From positions 2,761,439 through 2,825,438 of the forward strand of contig NC_033621.1 in assembly GCF_001540865.1 (NCBI RefSeq): a stretch of 64,000 nucleotides of DNA. The letters are read 5' to 3'. Positions 9,707 to 21,087 of the stretch are shown here, in pieces (positions within the stretch are counted from its first letter, which is position 1; each line of letters starts with the position of its first letter). The notes beneath the pieces are model-generated. The model worked only from the letters and a program-made list of their open reading frames with translations, was not told the origin of the DNA and ran no database searches. Origin of the DNA: Ananas comosus. Taxonomy: Eukaryota > Streptophyta > Magnoliopsida > Poales > Bromeliaceae. A program made the position numbers and the translations under genes.

Positions 9707-11676
9707 CTCTTGCAAAGCTATTTCTCTATAAGCTACAAAATCATTAAAACAATAAGGTTTCACCCCTTGTCTCATATTGCATAAGAATAATTAATACATT
9801 ACTTTAAAATCACAACAGTTGGCTATATATAAAGCCTATAATTAATATATGTTTAATTTACCTAGCTAGTTTGTATACTCTTAAAATAAGTTCTTAGTCT
9901 AAGTAGGTATTTAGAATGGTCTTACTTGGGCATGTACAACTTGGCAACAGCTCTCAAGTAGTCTTAATGTTGTACTGATCCTCTTCTGAGGAGTCGGGGC
10001 CAGCCGGCCGGAATCCGTTTGGCGCCAGGAACTGCAACCGCCCATCGGACCGAAAGGCCATGCACGAGTCCCGCGCGCTCATCCGGAAAAGAAAAAAAAA
10101 AAAAAACTTAGATAGACAAGAAAATGCCAAATATAATCTGCATTTCGCGACGAATCTCTTAATGATTTTAATAAAATTTTGCTTAAGATTTTCTGGGTCC
10201 GCTAAAGTTTATTGATATCATAATCTCTTTGATGTTTCTAGTCAAAAATCTGAGCTGGTGGATGGTCCCATAACATGGATCTTCGATTCTTTATTAACAC
10301 AATTGTTGTGGTCCCCTTTGTGTTGAGATATTGATTAAGGGACGTGATCTTTGTAAATTACATAGCTTGCATATCAGTGCATTAGAAGGCATAAAGCCCC
10401 GTATTGCCGCTCGATTTGAATGTAATTAGAAATACAATATAGTGGGAGATGTAGCAGTCACAACTACGTACATATCTAGTTTGGTTGGATGTAGAAAAAA
10501 GCACTTCGTTAGTTGCACATAATTGATTGAGAAAGTGTATTCCAAAGTTTTGTCATATATATATATATATATATATGGTGGTGAGATTATCTTTAGTGTA
10601 GAAAAAAAAAAATTCTTTGTTTAAAAAATGATAAGGCTGGTAAGCTTACCTTTTGGATAAAATTACTCTTTCTAATTGCTGTACTTGGAACTGCACGCAA
10701 CTAATTGTGGGTAGTTTCAACTACAGTAGTTGGTCCCAAACGCATCAAATCAAGTATCGGATTTGAATTTGCATTTACTTTTGTAGCGTAATTCAACTAC
10801 ATATATACAACCAAACAATCCCAAACTAAATAGTGAAATTCTCATTCCAAGGATGGTTTCTCTACCAACTATCATTTGGATAGAGGAGTATGTAATACAT
10901 GTTAAGATCATATGGACAATTTTCAATGAGATTATTCTTATGGTAATGTAGTATCAGAGCATGTTTTAAGCCTCCTTTGTTTCGAGGGATTTTGAGTTCA
11001 ATTATACGGTTTAATTCAACTAACTTTTACTACCCTTGCGACCGAAGGTATTGGCCATTTTTTGAGAGCATTCTTTATTAGAAAGATTTTTTTGGGTAAT
11101 AATCATGAGCAATGCTATCCATACACTTTATAACTAGAGTGCAAAGATTATATTATTCACTCACTTATCTTATCAGATTTTTTTTAATTAAACTAAAATC
11201 TCAAAGGGGTTTATCAACCCTTCGATCAACGGTATAAAATATGTACCCTTATAAGGAGTGTACATGTAGCATTTCTCAATAATAACCATTTTAAATGTCG
11301 AGGCACCCTCAACTATAGTCCATTGTTAAGTAATGGGGCCTACGTACAGTTGAGGGGGTCTAGTACATTTTTACTTTATTTCTTAAAATAAAAAATGAAG
11401 CTATTTCATTATTTTGTTGTGTATAAAATTACTTAAAAATCGAATGACAGTTGTAACTTAAATTATGTAATCACTGAAAACCATTGAAGAACAATAAAAG
11501 GAGAGAGACAACCCGATCAATAATAATCATTGGTATTACTAAAGTTGAATGAAAATGATATTTGCTTTCTCAAAAAATAAAATGGATTGAGAATGGGAGC
11601 CAATCTCTTAAAATAGTTGCATAGGTATTAGGTAGATATTGCTAGAAATTTCATATTTTAATTTCTTTTTTTGAAG
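9707..11676. other. Intergenic, mostly featureless, one GC-rich patch
   Basis: AT-rich apart from about 9961-10090, a GC-rich patch (GGGGCCAGCCGGCCGGAATC, later CACGAGTCCCGCGCGCTCAT) that ends in an A-rich run. A fragment near 11300-11370 (CACCCTCAACTATAGTCCAT) resembles sequence near 5030-5090 and 24440-24520, suggesting an old dispersed repeat. Confidence 0.5.
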
Positions 11677-11679
11677 ATA

Positions 11680-12187
11680 CACTACAACAGAATTAGATTA
11701 TAGGGACACATATTTGGGACACTTTTGAGTAAGTGTCCCATTTATGCTAAAACTTAAAAAAAACATCTACTTATGCCTAAATATAAAGCTCAATCCAACC
11801 AAAAATAAAAGATTACTCTACTCAACCCACCACACCGTCCATTGGACCCGATTACAAACAGAAAAAAAAAAAGAAAAATCAATTACCATCTTTTCTTCTC
11901 TCTTCACTCAATCCACTGAAATTCTAGACGAAGAGCCTTTCCTGTCGTCCTCCTCTGCCACCGCAGCCAACGAGATAGAGTTTCGGCGGTTGCTAAATGC
12001 TTAAATAAGTGTTGGTAAATTAGCAGCAATCTTTTAGATTATAGCGACACACTTTAACTGTCACTATATACCTAGCGACCCCACATATAGCAACACTTTT
12101 TAAAAGTGTCGGTAATTTTAGCTAGCAGTACTTTTTTGCATGTACCTACATTTAAAAGTGTCGCTATAGACCGCTTTTGTTGTAGTG
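11680..12187 (+). mobile_element. Mini-CACTA element (nonautonomous, 508 bp)
   Basis: The ends are CACTACAACAG at 11680 and TTGTTGTAGTG at 12187. A 3-bp ATA duplication flanks it (11677-11679 and 12188-12190), as expected for CACTA/En-Spm elements. Subterminal GTGTCNCTATA-like motifs repeat in both orientations. The interior (about 11815-12000) is gene-like, with pyrimidine-rich leader-like sequence then a short Ser/Ala-rich frame, possibly captured host DNA. No transposase. Confidence 0.85.
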
Positions 12188-12190
12188 ATA

Positions 12191-13627
12191 TTGCTTATAT
12201 TTCTTAGTGTATGTTTCTCATATCTGTAGCAATTATAAAGTAAATTACTGAGGAATTTAATTCCACATTATGCTATTACTCTTACCAAGAAATTTTTGCA
12301 TTGCATTTTCCTCTCTCGCCAACTATTGAAAAACAAAAGTGTTAAAAATCTATTTGCTTTACTATAGTAGAAGTATTAACTACATGAGCTTCATGGTACT
12401 TGATCATATCGATTATATGTGCAGTGATTTGATTCAATGAATTTATTATAGTATTATTTTTCTAACTTAATAATTGTGATAATATACTTTATACATTTAG
12501 CTATATATATATATATATATTAGAACTATGATTAGGAGTATTAATCATGTGGATCTATATAATTATGTATCTTAATTAACTTGTTTTGCAAGATAAACAA
12601 CGAGATTTTTTTGGGAAAAAAAAAGTACATGCAATAATCAGAACCACCAATTATGATGGAGCCTTGTGGTGCTCTTTCTAGCCAACCAGGCAACTTATTT
12701 TAATCCGATCCCTGCACACAAATCTCAATGCAACAACCATATGATAAATCAAAATAATAATAATAATAATAATAATAACAACAATAATGACAGCGAGATC
12801 CATCCTTTGAGTTGCATCGTTGTCTTTCAATGTTGGATTTTACTTCGCGGTACTTTAATATTTGAAAACAATAAAATCTAATAGTAGATAAGAATATATC
12901 TGATAGATATGAATGTCTCTAAAAAGACATGTCTGATAAAATTTTTGACGACAAATTTCTATTTTAGTACACTACAAGTATTTAGGAGTTCATCACATTC
13001 TTATAATCAATCCCATGTATAAAAAGGAAGTGTTTTGATAAATATATATGTAGCTTTGGTAAATTGTACTGTGACAGCTAAATTGTACTATGACAGGCTA
13101 AGTAGTCACTATGGCTAAAATCTTCATAGTACTTCATTGGTGCTTTGAGAATCATAATTTTCATTTTCTTCCTTAAGACCATTTCAAATTAATAAGTAAT
13201 TCAAAAGTATATAAAAAGACTCAAAAAAAAAATGATTAATTGGATTTTTGCGGCTATGTTGTCAACTTTTGCCAACTTCTTTGAAAATCTTTAATACAAT
13301 TCCTAATTTCCACAAATCCTCGAGAAATAAAAAACAAAACAACAATAAATAATACTAATTGACGCGATCTCGATAATATATCTTGTAATCTTATTAGTCA
13401 TATCTCAGGCTCTGCTAACTAAGGAAGAGAATTATAAGGAGAACATTCTCCTCCTTAGCTCAAAAGGAGCTTTAAGGGACAAATTGTAGCTTTTGGTATG
13501 CAAAATCAAGTATTTCTCAAAGACCAAAGAAGCCATTAATAAACCAACCTGTGGTGTTTATAATAATGATATTTCCAAGTGATGAATCATGAGACCAGTA
13601 CTAATGTGCACATAAAAATTTGTTTGT

Positions 13628-13701
<74 letters not shown>

Positions 13702-14760
13702 AAATTCCAATGCCCATCAAGCTGTAGATTATAGGGAACAGTGGTTAGTTGTGCAGCCTCCATGGGGGGCAAGGATTAGAATCCATGATCTCTTTGTCCT
13801 TTTTAGCCTCTTTCATATCTCATGAACTATGTCTAGAACCACTTCCCACGATCTCTCTCTCTCTCTCTCTCTCTCCTTTCAAGAGTAGTACTCTACATAA
13901 CCTAGAAGATACCATAAATACAGTTTTACATACAAAATATTTATAAAACATAGTTGATAAATCATCTCTGTTTATATCATAGCTAATCACTAGTTTATTC
14001 TTTCATATTCCTCACCGTTCAGTTAACCGTTAACACATAATTTAAAATTTTATTAATTATATAATAATTTTGTCATCTTTTTCTATATGAAATTACCAAA
14101 ATATTTTTAATATGACCTTAAATGTCCAACCTTATATATCAGTATGAAATCGTTTTGCTACTAATAATAGTTGTGAAATTTTCCGTAGCCATGAAAAACT
14201 CCCTTCATAAGCTAAATATCAGAATTAAAAGTTATCAACAAAGTATCACGTATATAAAATTGATTTATACTCTTAGCAATTTTTTGTTGTTGTTGTTGTT
14301 TTTTTTTAAACAATAAGGACAAAATTTTCTCCAAGAGATAATTTAATTCAATACACATGAACAATCACTTCCCACGTCCTACCAACTTCTTGTTGCACTT
14401 TGCACCTCTTACTGACACGTACGCTCCCAAACCCTTCAATAATTCCTCTCCATTCCAATCCTAATCATGAGCTTATCACACTTCAATCATTTCTCTTGGA
14501 CTCATTACACTAAATTACTCATTTGTCCCCTGTGATTGCCTCATGAGCAAAATCTCAGATCACTTTTCTCCCCCCCCCCCCCCCTAATTTTTAATTTAGT
14601 TTTTGGGAATAACCCATTTCTTTAATTCCAATCACTATCCTGTTTCAAAACCCTTTGGCTTAGTTGTGTTCTCCCCACAAGAATTGACAAAAAAATTAAA
14701 AAAAGGACATCATTTTGTGCCAGGGAGTTAAAAATTCCCTGATGATGGAAAATTCTTTGT
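12191..14760. other. Intergenic and upstream region of the bHLH gene
   Basis: AT-rich with SSRs: (TA)n near 12504, (AAT)n at 12754-12780, (TA)n(GA)n at 13629, (CT)n at 13854-13876 and a C-run at 14569-14584. The last 450 bp before the TATA box are pyrimidine-rich and contain an ACACGTACG stretch. No gene seen. Confidence 0.5.
13629..13696. repeat. (TA)n(GA)n microsatellite
   Basis: A TA tract followed by GA repeats with one GGG interruption. No MITE terminus is visible next to it, unlike most such tracts in this window. Confidence 0.8.
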
Positions 14761-14769
14761 GAGCTGCAA

Positions 14770-14777
14770 TATAAATA
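14770..14777 (+). promoter_or_regulatory. TATA box of the bHLH gene
   Basis: TATAAATA lies 117 bp upstream of the chosen ATG. A start site about 30 bp downstream (near 14800-14807) would give an 80-90 nt 5' UTR and would leave the ATG at 14791 outside the transcript. The transcription start is inferred from spacing, not seen. Confidence 0.6.
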
Positions 14778-14886
14778 CTACCACATAACTGTGCAATGCT
14801 TAGCAAATCATTCAAAGCATTGCATCATTCCACTAGTCCTTTTCCTCTCCACGTTTTTGTTTCGATATCGGATTCTCAGCGAAGAG

Positions 14887-16755
14887 ATGGAGAACGAAGG
14901 ACTGGCGTTGGAGGCGACCTGGAGCTCCTTCGAGGAGTCGGAGATAATGGCGCAGCTTCTCGGCGGAGCCGTCGCGACCAACTACTTCCCCGGTGATCAA
15001 GAACAAGAGCCCACCAATGGAATGCACCTCATGTTTTGGCCTAACTATGATTCTGATTCCAATTTCTCCTCTCCCACAGATGTTAACTACAACTCATTCC
15101 ATTGGCCTCAATCCATTTCCACTCCTTGTATCAGCACAAGCACTGGTAGTTTCCTTCTTTCAAATCCATGCTATGGAGGAGGATGCTATTTAGGAGACAC
15201 CAACTTAGTTCCACACAACACAACTTCATCTTTCGATGTAGATTTTAACCGTCGATACTGCGACCTTCCTTCGATGACTGAGGAAGCATGCGATGACAAT
15301 GAGTTAGGGTTGTCGATCGCGAACCAAATGAGGCCCGCTGTTTTTGCTGATGAGCCCTCGCACGCCGCCAAGCGGAAGTTTGGTTTGGGTGATAATGAGA
15401 AGCCCATTGAGGATGTGAAGGATGATGATACTTCCTCTTTGGTTCCTAGAAAGAAGGCCAGGGTCACTATGGGGGTAAGTCTCAAGGATTATATTTATAA
15501 ATGCGGGTCTTTTTCTGCATAAAAAATCCATCCTTTTTTGTAATTTTGCATTTTTTTTTGTTTAAAATCTTTCCTTTTATGGACTTGAATGCCTCCGACA
15601 TGCAAGAACAGCAAATAAATTTTAGTCCAAAGTTGCAAAGACCTAGGAAAAAAAAAAGTGGATCGAAGTAACAAAATCTAAAAAAGGATGGGTGTTTTAA
15701 TGCAAAATAGTCATGGATATATGTTTTTTCTTTCACAATTCTGATCAAAGAATGTATCAATACAGGCGCAGGAAAGGAATAAGAATGCAGATACCAAGAA
15801 GCCCCTGAAAAATGAGGAAAATGGCAATGCCGACTTTCATGGACAGAGCTCGAGTTCGTGCAGCTCGGAGGACGATTCGAGCGGATCGCAGGAACAGATG
15901 GAGGGAGGAGGCAACACGAGCTCAAGATCGAAAAAGTCTGAAACTACTAGCGTTACCGGAAAGACGAGAGCCGGTCGTGGGTCGGCAACCGATCCTCAAA
16001 GCCTTTATGCAAGGGTAAGTCATTCATAAAAATGCCGAAAGCATTCGAAATCACTCTTCTGGTGTTTCACATTGCTGACTTTTTTGCTGAACCTTGTATT
16101 GCTTCAACAGAAGAGGAGAGAGAGGATCAATGAGAGATTGAGGATCCTACAAAACCTGGTTCCTAATGGAACAAAAGTAAGGAAGATGAAAATATCTTTA
16201 GTTAGTCACTAATTTGATTGTCAATGAAGAGAAATTTGATAATTAACAATTCAACTATAATTTGAACAGGTTGATATTAGCACAATGCTTGAAGAAGCTG
16301 TTCAGTATGTCAAATTCTTGCAGCTTCAAATCAAGGTAAAAATTCAAATCAAACACTTCTTAGCTAATTCATAAACATGACAAAGGAAGGATTTCCCCAT
16401 ATATACATGCCCCTCAAATTACATGTATTTGCTTATGAAAGTGCAAATACATACTTTTTGAGACCCATACACACAAACAGATAAATTTGCAGGGTTATAT
16501 ATTCAAAAAAATTCCCTAAAAAACAAGATGAACACAAATGACTTGACTACCAACCATAAGCCTGTAAAATACAAAGATAGCATTTTCTATTTTTATGTAT
16601 AACTTATTTAAAATATTTAATTTGTTTAGTAACTGTTTTTTTCTTATATACATATGCAGCTTTTGAGTTCAGATGAATTGTGGATGTATGCACCTCTTGC
16701 TTACAATGGAATATGCATAAGCCCTGATCTCAAGATCTCTCCCCCACAACTCTAA
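14887..16755 (+). CDS. bHLH transcription factor, RSL (ROOT HAIR DEFECTIVE SIX-LIKE) class II type
   Basis: Five exons with GT-AG borders, all phase 0: 14887-15474, 15766-16014, 16111-16176, 16270-16335, 16660-16755, giving 354 aa. The bHLH starts near residue 270 (DPQSLYARKRRERINERL), with helix 1 and loop at 280-301 (RILQNLVPNGTK) and helix 2 at 302-323 (STMLEEAVQYVKFLQLQIK). It is followed by the LLSSDELWMYAPLAYNG signature that RSL proteins carry. The N-terminus contains W, ES and MAQLLG, also RSL-like, and a Ser/Glu-rich linker spans 200-265. RSL class II factors (RSL2/RSL4, bHLH84/85 in Arabidopsis) are nuclear activators of root-hair and tip growth. The positions that are His and Glu in E-box-binding bHLHs are Gln274 and Ala278 here, as in group VIII relatives. 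An in-frame ATG at 14791 was not used because it lies only 14 bp after the TATA box; the ATG at 14887 fits the family N-terminus. Family call is confident; the exact orthologue is not. Confidence 0.93.
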
Positions 16756-17276
16756 TTTGAAAAGGGGGTTGACTCAGAGATCATATTCCACACCCAAAGG
16801 GAAATCTGTCGAAATTACGATTCATACCATCTTCAATTTGTACTTAAATTTTTTAAATTTTTATGACTTTTCCTAATAAGTCATCTGAGGAATTAATCAA
16901 ACTCTAATTCGATTCAAGCTGTAATGAAAGTCTTTTTTCTTTACCTTGGAACAGTGTAAAGGATGTAATTAAATGAGAAGGTAAAGTTCATAAAATTAGT
17001 TATACAATTCTTAAAAGCTCTTCTACTATCTAACATTTGCTTAGCAATGCTTTTTTGGTGGTTTACAGTTTGAAAAATGGGTTCTAATCATTTTTTCATG
17101 TTGATCTGTTATTAATTGCCTTTTCCCTCAAAAAAAAAAAATGATCAACTTAAAAAGGACATTTATAAGCATACCATGACACAAACCCTGCTCAAAACCA
17201 CGGCCGAATATATGTACCTTAAAGTTAGGAGTATTCAATCTATGTAAGATCTGAGTTCTACTATCTTTTCCGAAGG

Positions 17277-17692
17277 GGGTCAACTACAAATTTAGTACTT
17301 GAAATTTAATTCAGATTTTAATTCAATCCTCAAATTTTCAATTACAGTAATACAGGAATCAAATTGGTTAACACAACTATTATGTGTTTTGTTGTTGATC
17401 CAACAATTCGATATAACTGAAATAGTTGTGAAACTTTAGGAACTAAATCGTAATTAATACGAATTGAAGTGCTAGATTTACAAATTGAATTAACTACAAA
17501 TTTGCACTCAAGTTTTGATGTGGAAATTAATTACATCATTGGTGCCAAGTCACCGAACATTGAATATGCTGTGACATGGAATACTATTCAATTAATGTTA
17601 ATAAAGGCGGATCCTCATATTGCTAAAAATTGAAACTTTGAGGACATAATTGAAATTGGGATCATAATTTAGGGCCTCAAATTACAAATAAT
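17277..17692 (+). repeat. Imperfect inverted repeat, possible old MITE
   Basis: The left arm (CTACAAATTTAGTACTTGAA... TCCTCAAATTTTCAATTA) and the complement of the right arm (TTTGAGGCCCTAAATTATGA... TCCTCAAAGTTTCAATTT) agree loosely over about 60 bp. No boundary duplication found. Confidence 0.35.
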
Positions 17693-18576
17693 ATCTGTTT
17701 TGCTTGGCTTTAAAATCTGATATAGCTTTCACCACGAAGGCAATATCCTTAATTGTTGATAAGCAAAAACAAGCTCATAGCTTTTCCATGGAGGGAACAT
17801 AAAACGTGTTTTAGGCCCAAAAGCAATGAAAAAGCATGCTCTCGATCAACATTTTTGCCTAACCGTGTTAGATAGCTCTCAATACCAAACGAGCTCTAAA
17901 CTTAAAAGGATAAGTTTGCTAATACATCTTTAGAAAGAGTAATACATAAATACTATTTTGGAGTCATTTATATGATATATCTCATGCTTAACATGAGATG
18001 CCAACTTTAAAATTTGGCACGGTTGTTGATTGTGTAGCAGTGAAATATACAACAGCAGTTGCAAGAACTTCATTTGATACTTGATACAAGATTCTAATCC
18101 ATTATAACCGTCTTTTTTTTTTTCTCTCCTTAAATGTTGATCTACTTATAAGGACTAAATGGTTTAAGCTTCAAATACCCATCCAGATCCCATTATAATG
18201 CATCTGACATTGACTTACCTATATAAAAAGTTATCAACAAACCTTTTGTTCACACCTATTGATTTAGATAGGTTGGCAAGTTTGTTTTGGAGATTGCTAA
18301 CCCTAGTTCACACTTTCCTACAAAGGGAAAAAAATTAATTCACTCAAATTTCTATTGACAAGTATCCCTTTCTTTGATCAGAATAAACTAATAACCTACT
18401 TTATGAGAGATCACATAGTTTGGAAGTTGAAATCTTGGATCTCATAGTTTAGAGCTATTGGCTCTATATAATTAACTTCTTGAGATTTATGTGATATGTC
18501 CCATATGTTGATGCTCTTTGTTAAGCACTTGTTTCTTGCCCATGGACTCACAAGAATTGAAGTGTTCATTCTCCAA

Positions 18577-19849
18577 TCCATACAAATATATAAATTGGCG
18601 GTTTTCTAGAAACACGTGGCAATATATCTAGCCTCCACGTTTTTCTCTATTTGATGGCGGTATTTTTTATTTTGAATTTCATGATTACCTTATCTAGGTA
18701 AAGTATCAAATTTGAATTTCATAATTACACCTCGGAAAGATACTAAGTCTTCCCAAATCCACCTCGGGAAGGTACCAAATTTATCCAAATCTTTTCCGAC
18801 AAAATCCTCATTTCCTTACCTCCAGAAAGGACAAAATCTTCACCTTGATTCAGGTGTGGTTTCTTAGATACACGTGCCAGTATTTCTAGCCTCCACGTTT
18901 TTCTCTTTTTAATGGCAGTATTTTTTATTTTGAATTTCATAATTACCTTATCTCAGTAAAGTACCAAATCTGGATTTCATGATTACACCTCAGGAAGGTA
19001 CCAAATCTTCCCAAAACTATCTCGGAAAGGTATCAAATCTATCCAAATCTTTTCCAACAAAATCCTCATTCCCTCACCTCAGGAAGAGACAAAATCCTCA
19101 CCTTGATTCGAGTGTGTATATAGAAGAACGTGTACTTTTGAGGTTGGAACCTTGAAAAATTTTTCGAATTGCTTCTTCTTCCTCTCTCCCTCATGCACTA
19201 AACTTTACCTTTCTTTACATTGAGCTTTACATTTCTTTTGTATTTTTTGCTGGATCTCTGAGAGCTACTTAGGTTCGTGTTGCACCACCCTAAAGACGTG
19301 CCGATGGGTGGAAGGTGGTCATTGTATCGCTAGGAGTGATTGCTGGAGCCTCGCACGTAGGGGGCCAATCTCGCTTCTAGGACAGTGCTTTCGCACCTCG
19401 ACTCGCAGGCCTCATCTAAACCTCTTTTCTCTATAATATTTTCTACTTAATCCATCTTTATAATTTTTTGAAAACAAAAATTAAAATTATTTTCTTTTAG
19501 AATTGTTTAAAAAGTAAATTATTCAAGCTAATATATGTTTGCATATTACATAATTACATATTTTGTTGTCAATCCAAATTATTTATATATATATTAAAAT
19601 AATTAATAATCATTCAAGTTAAATATATGTTTTGTATAGTTCATAATTACAGATTTTGTTGTCATTCCATGTTATTTTTGCATGGCAAATCATTCTTGGC
19701 TACTATTGTTTTGCCTCCTCTTACATACATATGTGTTGATATTTTAATTTTGTTATTTTCCTCCTTTTTCGTAATTATTATATATTAAAATTCACATTAA
19801 AATATTAGTGTTAAAAACTCTCTGCGGCGAAGCGCAGGTTCAACACTAG
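18577..19849 (+). mobile_element. Nonautonomous Helitron (1273 bp)
   Basis: The 5' end is TC (TCCATACAAATATATAAATT). The 3' end has a hairpin CTGCG-GCGAAG-CGCAG, then GTTCAACACTAG. It lies between host A (18576) and T (19850), matching Helitron insertion at AT with a 3' CTAG and no target duplication. It contains two tandem units of about 258 bp (18601-18858 and 18859-19115). No Rep/helicase coding sequence, so it would rely on a partner elsewhere. Confidence 0.8.
18601..19115 (+). repeat. Two-copy tandem repeat inside the Helitron
   Basis: Both units start at GTTT(T)CTTAGA-like sequence, pass an ACACGTG motif and CTAGCCTCCACG, and end with CACCTTGATTC. Spacing is about 258 bp, with small differences throughout. 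Confidence 0.8.
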
Positions 19850-20728
19850 TATCAATATAAATTTGAAGCTTGAGAAACAATAAGAGTACCCAAAGGATGA
19901 TTTAACAGAGTATTACTAGGAGGTTCAAAACTTCCAATTTCAATATGAACTTGTTGATAATCCTTCTATCTTTCTTCCGTGTGCAAATTCTATGCTTGTA
20001 CCTCTAAACATATGTGCAAATTTCATTGAGAACAAGAACAGAGAGAAACCTGATCTAGGCCCTTAATAGATTTAAACTTCAAATTGCACCTTCGATATTG
20101 GCAATATCTAGTTGACGAGCTCCAAAAGCTGAGTTGCCAAGCTTGATTTATTCCTTTTTTGGCATGATGAGAAACTTCTGGGCTCACACATTTCCATGCC
20201 GCATCACTATCATGCATTCAACTCTTCTAATCATCTCTTTTTCATAGTGTATATTTTTCTCAGCATGATGACATTCAGTGAAGAAGAACAAGAATTCAGT
20301 CTGAAGAAACGAGAGAAGGAGATTTAGATGGGTAAGGTATATTTATCTAATTTCAAAATTAACTGTTCAACATGAAATCATCTTTGCCAAAAAAGAAAAA
20401 AGAAAAAAACATTGTTTGCTAGCCCAAGGTCAATTCTCTCCTTTTTTAAAACTATTGCAAGAAAATTTCTAGAAGGTTTTCATTTGGCAACTGTACAGTT
20501 GAAATTAAGCAATGGAGAAGGATAAGCTCGTGGCTTTCAACAAATACAATAGACAGAAGGAGAATCAGAAAAATCTGCCAAGAGTTACCACAGAGTGCTG
20601 GAAATTCACGTGATTACGCCTCATAGTCAGATGCTAAGGACACAAAATATAAGCTTTATAACAAAAATTAAAATGAATCTAAAAAGAGAGGGCTTAAAAG
20701 GAAAACACATAAGTGCCTTCCTTCTTAC

Positions 20729-20843
20729 CTGAGTAAGAAACTGATGATAATTGATGTCAGATTCTTTGCGGTTATCCAAATACCGATGGTAGCTCTTCAA
20801 TGTTTTAAGCTACCGATGTAGGGTTAATTTTGACCTTATACGC
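20729..20843 (-). other. Possible non-coding 3' UTR exon of the PPR gene
   Basis: On the minus strand a strong acceptor (TTGCTGCAG, exon from 20843) and donor (CTCAG/GTAAGAAG, exon to 20729) bracket 115 nt. They lie 245 bp beyond the PPR stop codon. A plausible upstream donor (AAAG/GTAATC) is near 20931. Spliced 3' UTRs do occur in plant PPR genes. This is a splice-motif inference only. Confidence 0.25.
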
Positions 20844-21087
20844 CTGCAGCAAATGATGAAACATCAAAATCTCTAAAAATAGTTTCAAATTTTAGTGTCT
20901 GTTAAAATAGCACCATAAATTACCAGAGATTACCTTTAAACCCTAGTAAATGTATTCATTCCAGCATGATTAAAAATCATGATCAGCAACATCCATTGTT
21001 GAAGTAAGTCCCAGTTTCTGATCTTTGGGCTTGATGCTCATCATCGGATGTATATTGCACTAGAACAAGTTTTGTGTAAATTGGTTT

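Noticed and set aside
14791..14886. Upstream in-frame ATG adding 32 residues to the bHLH protein
   Set aside because: It lies 14 bp downstream of the TATA box, probably before the transcription start, and the added residues are not family-like.
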